Origin: Bacillota bacterium
GTDB taxonomy: Bacteria > Bacillota > UBA4882 > UBA8346
Assembly (NCBI GenBank): GCA_003501365.1
Contig: DNPP01000199.1
Span: 1,627 to 10,466 of the forward strand
Direction: 5' to 3'
Length of the DNA stretch: 8,840 nt
In this document: positions 6,032-8,840 of the stretch, in pieces
How the letters are laid out: each line of letters starts with the position of its first letter
How positions within the stretch are numbered: position 1 is the first letter of the stretch
Translations under genes and position numbers: made by a program
Notes under the pieces: generated by a model
Databases searched by the model: none
The model's input: the letters and a program-made list of their open reading frames with translations, nothing else
What the model was told of the DNA's origin: nothing

Positions 6032-6318
6032 AATACTCGTTTCATCCAGAAGCAGAAAAAGAATTGGTTGAAGCCGTTGATTATTTCGAAGAAATAGAAA
6101 GAGGTTTGGGTTATGACTTTGCCCTTGAGGTCTACCTGGCCGTTGAAAGAACAACGGCCTTTCCAAAGGCTTGGCCGATATTAGAAGGAAATATCCGCAG
6201 GTGTTTGGTCAGCAGGTTTCCATATGGGATCTTATATTCCGAGGAGAAAGAAAGCATCTTCATTGTAGCTGTTATGCACTTGCATAGAGATCCGGAATAT
6301 TGGAGCGACAGACTATAG
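6028..6318 (+). CDS. RelE/ParE-superfamily toxin paired with the TIGR02574-type antitoxin
   Basis: A 96-residue toxin starting MKYSFHPEAEKELVEAVDYF, the usual opening of ParE/RelE toxins partnered with TIGR02574 antitoxins. The core ALEVYLAVERTTAFPKAWP and the ending SRFPYGILYSEEKESIFIVA, then VMHLHRDPEYWSDRL, match the conserved F-PYG-IY and H-RRPxYW-R signatures of this group. I chose ATG 6028 because it forms the typical ATGA overlap with the antitoxin and gives the canonical N-terminus. An in-frame ATG at 6010 would add MEQVFE. The gene appears intact, so this is the only complete toxin-antitoxin pair in the island and may be what keeps the decaying island from being lost. Whether it cuts mRNA or poisons gyrase cannot be read from the sequence. 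Confidence 0.88.
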   Translation: MKYSFHPEAEKELVEAVDYFEEIERGLGYDFALEVYLAVERTTAFPKAWPILEGNIRRCLVSRFPYGILYSEEKESIFIVAVMHLHRDPEYWSDRL

Positions 6319-6556
6319 CGTTTATATTGTTCCAGGCACGTCCAGAAAAGGTATTTCAGAATTTTGACGCTTCCCACTATCTTTTGGTAAATATGAATTA
6401 CTTCGGCTGGAAGAATTGATTGAATAGAGTTGGGTATCTATTGGGAATCCATGTCCTAGATTTTTATCGATTGAATTCGATTAGGAATATTTTACAAATT
6501 AGATTTAGCGGGAGTTTTTCTATGAATTCAACTAGAAAACATTGAAAAATATTGTA

Positions 6557-6589
6557 CGGGGCCAGGTTCAAATCCTGTCGCCCCGACCA
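6557..6589 (+). ncRNA. Truncated tRNA-Pro copy (acceptor/T-arm minihelix)
   Basis: CGGGGC (6557-6562) can pair with GCCCCG (6580-6585). Between them is the T arm (CAGG TTCAAAT CCTG), and ACCA follows (6586-6589). This equals the tRNA-Pro at 1014-1090 with bases 1020-1064 (D and anticodon arms) replaced by one C. The six 5' bases may be chance, in which case only the T arm and 3' end are truly duplicated. No promoter is evident, so expression is doubtful. Confidence 0.4.
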
Positions 6590-6698
6590 TTAAAAAACAT
6601 TGAAATGACGGCCTTTTTGGCCGTCATTTTTTTGAAGTTCCTTTTGACGTTCTAATTTTAAAAGGCGCGTCAATGCTGGGCTTGTTCCTACTGTTTAT
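6564..6698 (+). repeat. Direct repeat copy 2: tRNA-Pro 3' end plus terminator (attR-like)
   Basis: Matches 1065-1199 at 134 of 135 positions, offset 5,499 bp. It includes the tRNA 3' end with CCA, the terminator hairpin and the sequence up to CTGTTTAT. Downstream of a 98-bp insertion relative to copy 1 (6699-6796), homology resumes in the Phd/ParE remnant. If the two copies are att sites, the island between them is about 5.5 kb and its removal would leave the complete tRNA in place. Confidence 0.9.
6603..6633 (+). terminator. Copied tRNA-Pro terminator
   Basis: Same 11-bp stem and T tract as 1104-1134, carried within the direct repeat. Here it would insulate the island's toxin-antitoxin pair from the sequence to its right. 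Confidence 0.85.
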
Positions 6699-6760
6699 AT
6701 ATTTTAAGTTGATTTATATTTAAAGGCCTGGCGGTAAGATTTCTCCGGTATCTGCTTTAA

Positions 6761-6865
6761 GATGTATATAGCAAACTTAAAGTAGCCGAGGAACAACTGG
6801 CGGAAGGGAAAGTACTTGACGGGGACGTTTCTTTAAAAAGTGTAAGAGAGAAATATATTGTATAA
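6761..6865 (+). pseudogene. Phd/YefM-type antitoxin C-terminal remnant (copy 2)
   Basis: About 34 codons follow an in-frame TAA: DVYSKLKVAEEQLAEGKVLD, then GDVSLKSVREKYIV and a stop at 6863-6865. This is the C-terminal third of a Phd/YefM-like antitoxin (the KL..AE.QLA.G..(I/L)DG segment is typical). No N-terminal DNA-binding part is present. The stop overlaps the toxin frame in the +1 phase, preserving the original coupled arrangement that is lost in copy 1. Confidence 0.65.
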
Positions 6866-7046
6866 ATTGATTGTTTCGGAGCTTGCAAAACAAGATTTGG
6901 ATAATATCGTTTCATATATTGCCATCCAACTGGTCAATCCAACGGATTTCCTTGATGAAGTGGCAAAATGTTACGGCTATCTAAAGTGCAATCCGATGAT
7001 GTATGCAAAGTGTCAAGATAAAAGGATGTCATTAAAGGAAAGATGA
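6858..7046 (+). pseudogene. ParE/RelE-type toxin remnant (copy 2)
   Basis: Reads MYKLIVSELAKQDLDNIVSY from a TTG (the ancestral ATG as in copy 1 has changed) and stops at 7044-7046 after 62 residues, ending CQDKRMSLKER. Compared with copy 1 it lacks 9 bp (the AAG-type residues in NPTAAGDFLDEV become NPTDFLDEV) but keeps the Gln codon that is a stop in copy 1. The C-terminal 35-40 residues of the family, which carry the catalytic or target-binding strand, are missing. The two copies therefore carry independent lesions and neither should be active. Confidence 0.72.
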
Positions 7047-7064
7047 AGAAGATGAAAGATTAAC

Positions 7065-7084
7065 AAGGAGGAACATTCATGGGG
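7065..7084 (+). other. Strong ribosome site leading to a two-codon ORF
   Basis: AAGGAGG (7065-7071) stands 7 bases before ATG (7079-7081), which is followed by GGG and TAA. It looks like the start of a gene whose body was deleted, now overlapping the 3' end of the minus-strand M28 gene. Confidence 0.4.
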
Positions 7085-7928
7085 TAAAAAATTCAAAAAG
7101 AACATCACCCACATACCGCAGAGACTCTTGACAGCAGCTTTCCAAAGTATCCCGGTGGGTGTGCCACTCCGGATAAAAGATGTCCATTAGGATTAATGCC
7201 GGTATATTCCTTTGATAAAAGGGCGTGTGGTCGGACTCCAGCTCGATGGAACGGTTGTTAAAAAAAGCCGGATACCCTTTTTTTCGGCCGATATCGAAAA
7301 TTCGGTTAATGGTCCGGGTGGATACCTCCGACAATAGTGAGTTATTATCCAGATTGATCCGCATACTCCGACCGGCGATCATGTCAATGATGATTGCCAG
7401 CTCTAGCTTCATCACCAGGTGGTCCACAAAATGATAGGCTCCTTCTCCAAATCTGAAGCCGTCGATGAAGCCGACATCCTCGGCATCGAACAAGACGCAC
7501 AAAACATTAAAATTTGGCGGTGACTGTTGAAAGGCGCGCATCAGTTCCAGAATGACGGCCACTCCGCTGGTCCCGTCATTTACTCCGGGGGTGGGCATTG
7601 TTTTAAGCGCCGGATCCTTTTCCTGGTCGGCAATCCAACGGGTATCAAAATGCGTCCCCAGTAAAATGGTTTTCCTTCGGTCCCGCCCCGCCACCAAACT
7701 GCAAATGTTGGCGCATTCTAAATCTTTCCCCCGGAAATCGGGGAGAATGAATTTCTGCAGGAATACCTTCTCGGAATACTGCCGCATTTTTTCGTGCAAG
7801 ATGCCGATGGATTCGCGGTGCCCAAAGCTGCCAACAGGCCTAATACCCCGGCCGGCCATCTCAACCATTATCTCCCAGGCACGCCTATCATCAAAGGTCT
7901 TCACGGCTTTATGCTCCCTCAAATACAT
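7077..7928 (-). CDS. M28-family zinc hydrolase, glutaminyl-peptide cyclotransferase-like
   Basis: A 283-residue M28/glutaminyl-cyclase-fold enzyme. Visible motifs are GTHFDTR (H93, D95), PGVNDGTSGVAVILEL (D118), LFDAEDVG (E150, D151), an IIDMIAG strand (D182), DHTPF (H234) and YPEWHTHRDT (H256). D118, E150 and H256 correspond to the single-zinc ligands of animal glutaminyl cyclase, and the WHT-D ending is closer to QC than to typical aminopeptidases. It may thus cyclise N-terminal Gln or act as a peptidase; sequence cannot decide. No signal peptide or membrane segment is seen, so it is probably cytoplasmic. The ATG at 7928 has AGAGGG almost touching it, which is poor spacing. GTG at 7904 has GAGGGAG 9 bases upstream and may be the true start. 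It is transcribed against its left neighbours and stands alone. Confidence 0.86.
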   Translation of the reverse strand: MYLREHKAVKTFDDRRAWEIMVEMAGRGIRPVGSFGHRESIGILHEKMRQYSEKVFLQKFILPDFRGKDLECANICSLVAGRDRRKTILLGTHFDTRWIADQEKDPALKTMPTPGVNDGTSGVAVILELMRAFQQSPPNFNVLCVLFDAEDVGFIDGFRFGEGAYHFVDHLVMKLELAIIIDMIAGRSMRINLDNNSLLSEVSTRTINRIFDIGRKKGYPAFFNNRSIELESDHTPFYQRNIPALILMDIFYPEWHTHRDTLESCCQESLRYVGDVLFEFFTP

Positions 7929-7990
7929 CCCTCTTTCAAATCCTATTTATTATTTTTATCACGACGGTACCTAAAAAAGACATAACATTT

Positions 7991-8203
7991 TTGGAACGGA
8001 GATTGAATTCGCAAATAGCCTTATATTCAGGATTAAAGGGATGTGTGGCTGGGGAGGAAATTATATCTGTTGCGCCGGATGGTTCTGTGTATCCTTGTGC
8101 GCAGCTTGTAGGGGAGATTTTTAATGCTGGGAACTTGTTAAACGAGGATTATGAATCCATTTGGAACAGGAGTAATGTAATTAAAAAATACATACCATGT
8201 TGA
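7991..8203 (+). pseudogene. SPASM-domain fragment of a radical SAM protein
   Basis: About 70 codons. The core GCVAGEEIISVAPDGSVYPC is the signature of SPASM domains (Cys, then PDGxVYPC), followed by FNAGNL and YESIWN, which are also typical. The radical SAM TIM barrel with the CxxxCxxC cluster is absent upstream, and the remaining SPASM cysteines after KKYIPC are cut by a TGA. The apparent TTG start is unlikely to be real: the same frame is open back to at least 7940 without recognisable sequence. It is a fragment of an iron-sulphur peptide- or protein-modifying enzyme, stranded between the M28 gene and the acidic protein. Its 3' end overlaps the open frame of the next gene. Confidence 0.65.
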
Positions 8204-8237
8204 CGGGTATGACATTCCCGGCGGATGGGAGAAGTTG

Positions 8238-8735
8238 ATGGAGAAGTACTACGATGTAATGTACCGGGAGGATTATGACTGGTGGACTTTTGCGTGTACC
8301 TTCAATACTTTGCGGGAGCGGATTGAGGAGTTGCAAAAATATGAGTTCAGTGGCGAAGATGACTTGGGAGTGACGGTCGAAAGTAACGGCGACCGGGTAA
8401 TCGTAGCTATATATTGCAGAATTGACGCGTCATTTACGGATGGTTCCTATGATGAATATGATGAGGATGAAAATGAGGAAGATTACGAGGATGAAGAAGA
8501 GGACGGTGAAAATGGCAGGGAAAAGGGCATGGAATTGGTTGCGGAAGACGAATTATTGAACCTGCTGGTCCAAGTGCGCCGGCAACTTATAGATGGAGAT
8601 TGCCGGACTTTATATGCCGTATGGGAAAAGTATGGAGATTTTGATGATGAGAAAGATAAAGTTGAGATTTCAATTCCAGCTGATAAAAACGCGGGCAAAA
8701 ATATCGTGGAACAATTCAAGAATATGTTGGATTAA
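8238..8735 (+). CDS. Acidic protein of unknown function, possibly 5'-truncated
   Basis: 165 residues from ATG 8238 (GGGAG 8227-8231, 6 bases upstream). The N-terminal part (YDVMYREDYDWWTFACTFNT, then LRERIEELQKYE) and C-terminal part (LLNLLVQVRRQLIDGDCRTL, then YAVWEKYG) look like a conserved soluble domain, but I cannot name the family. Residues 68-98 are an acidic low-complexity insert almost wholly of D, E, Y, N and G, encoded by GA-rich DNA (8450-8515). The frame continues upstream without a stop to 8181 and reads HVDGYDIPGGWEKL, which looks like genuine protein. The present start may therefore be internal and the gene truncated at the junction with the SPASM fragment. No transmembrane segment is present. 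Confidence 0.7.
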   Translation: MEKYYDVMYREDYDWWTFACTFNTLRERIEELQKYEFSGEDDLGVTVESNGDRVIVAIYCRIDASFTDGSYDEYDEDENEEDYEDEEEDGENGREKGMELVAEDELLNLLVQVRRQLIDGDCRTLYAVWEKYGDFDDEKDKVEISIPADKNAGKNIVEQFKNMLD

Positions 8736-8756
8736 TCGAAAGAGGTTTTTCATCGA

Positions 8757-8785
8757 TTGATTTCATAGCACGTAAGAAGTATAAT
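8757..8785 (+). promoter_or_regulatory. Near-consensus promoter of the terminal antitoxin gene
   Basis: The -35 box is TTGATT (8757-8762) and the -10 box is a perfect TATAAT (8780-8785), with a 17-bp spacer. It lies 33 bp before the ATG at 8819. An AATCGA/TCGATT dyad (8734-8739 with 8753-8758) abuts the -35 box. Confidence 0.8.
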
Positions 8786-8818
8786 ATGGTTAGAATGTTA
8801 CTATGGAGAGATGATACC

Positions 8819-8840
8819 ATGCAAATTAAACCATCGGCAA
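8819..8840 (+). CDS. Start of a Phd/YefM-like antitoxin gene (3' partial)
   Basis: Only MQIKPSA is visible, preceded by GGAGAG (8805-8810) 8 bases from the ATG and by the promoter above. This opening resembles Phd/YefM antitoxins (M-I-KPSxxLRN), the same broad family as the remnants at 1208 and 6761, suggesting a further, possibly intact toxin-antitoxin pair just beyond the window. Seven residues are too few for certainty. Confidence 0.5.

Noticed and set aside
6360..6410. FDASHYL-like peptide resembling the start of QueD, suggestive next to a QueC-like gene
   Set aside because: Only a few codons before a stop, no further QueD motifs and no ribosome site; most likely chance.
1091..6563. An integrase or recombinase gene expected for a tRNA-inserted island
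   Set aside because: No tyrosine or serine recombinase motifs were found on either strand; the small HTH protein is the only possible relic of such a module.
7552..7974. 140-codon plus-strand frame opposite the M28 gene
   Set aside because: The M28 product on the minus strand has all its metal ligands; this frame is its complement.
1..8840. CRISPR array or insertion-sequence ends
   Set aside because: No regularly spaced short repeats and no transposase with terminal inverted repeats were seen; the only long repeat is the tRNA-linked duplication.

Overview
The window looks like a piece of a Bacillota (Firmicutes, clostridia-like) chromosome. The basis is the housekeeping order rdgB, a YfcE/MJ0936-type phosphodiesterase, then tRNA-Pro; strong GGAGG-type ribosome sites; moderate AT content; and toxin-antitoxin families common in anaerobic Firmicutes. 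This is inference from gene style and no taxonomy search was possible.

Region 1 (1-1134) is core chromosome. It holds the 3' part of rdgB, an overlapping metallophosphoesterase gene, and a complete tRNA-Pro(TGG) with a consensus promoter and a strong terminator.

Region 2 (about 1065-6698) looks like an island at the tRNA. The last 26 nt of the tRNA, its terminator and further downstream sequence (1065-1199) recur 5,499 bp later at 6564-6698 with a single mismatch in 135 bp. This resembles the direct repeat left by integration into a tRNA 3' end, though no integrase gene is present. The segment between the copies is mostly accessory and decayed. In order it holds a Phd/ParE-type toxin-antitoxin remnant, a frameshifted ArdC-like zinc-peptidase pseudogene, about 530 bp without a recognisable gene, a small HTH protein, and a qatABCD anti-phage defence operon in decay. 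After these come a small Rpn-nuclease remnant and an apparently intact TIGR02574-type antitoxin/RelE-ParE toxin pair. In the Qat locus, qatA keeps only its Walker A end, qatB seems to keep only its C-terminus, qatC (QueC-like) is intact, and qatD (TatD-like) has one in-frame TAA in an otherwise complete frame.

Region 3 (6564-7084) holds the second repeat copy followed by a second, differently damaged copy of the same Phd/ParE remnant.

Region 4 (7077-8840) holds a minus-strand M28 zinc hydrolase resembling glutaminyl cyclase, a SPASM-domain fragment of a radical SAM protein, and an acidic protein of unknown function that may lack its N-terminus. It ends with the first codons of a Phd/YefM-like antitoxin behind a near-consensus promoter.

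Overall this is a tRNA-Pro-linked defence/addiction island in decay. The most notable element is the Qat locus: a defence operon whose nucleotide-chemistry enzyme (qatC) survives while its partners are truncated or interrupted.
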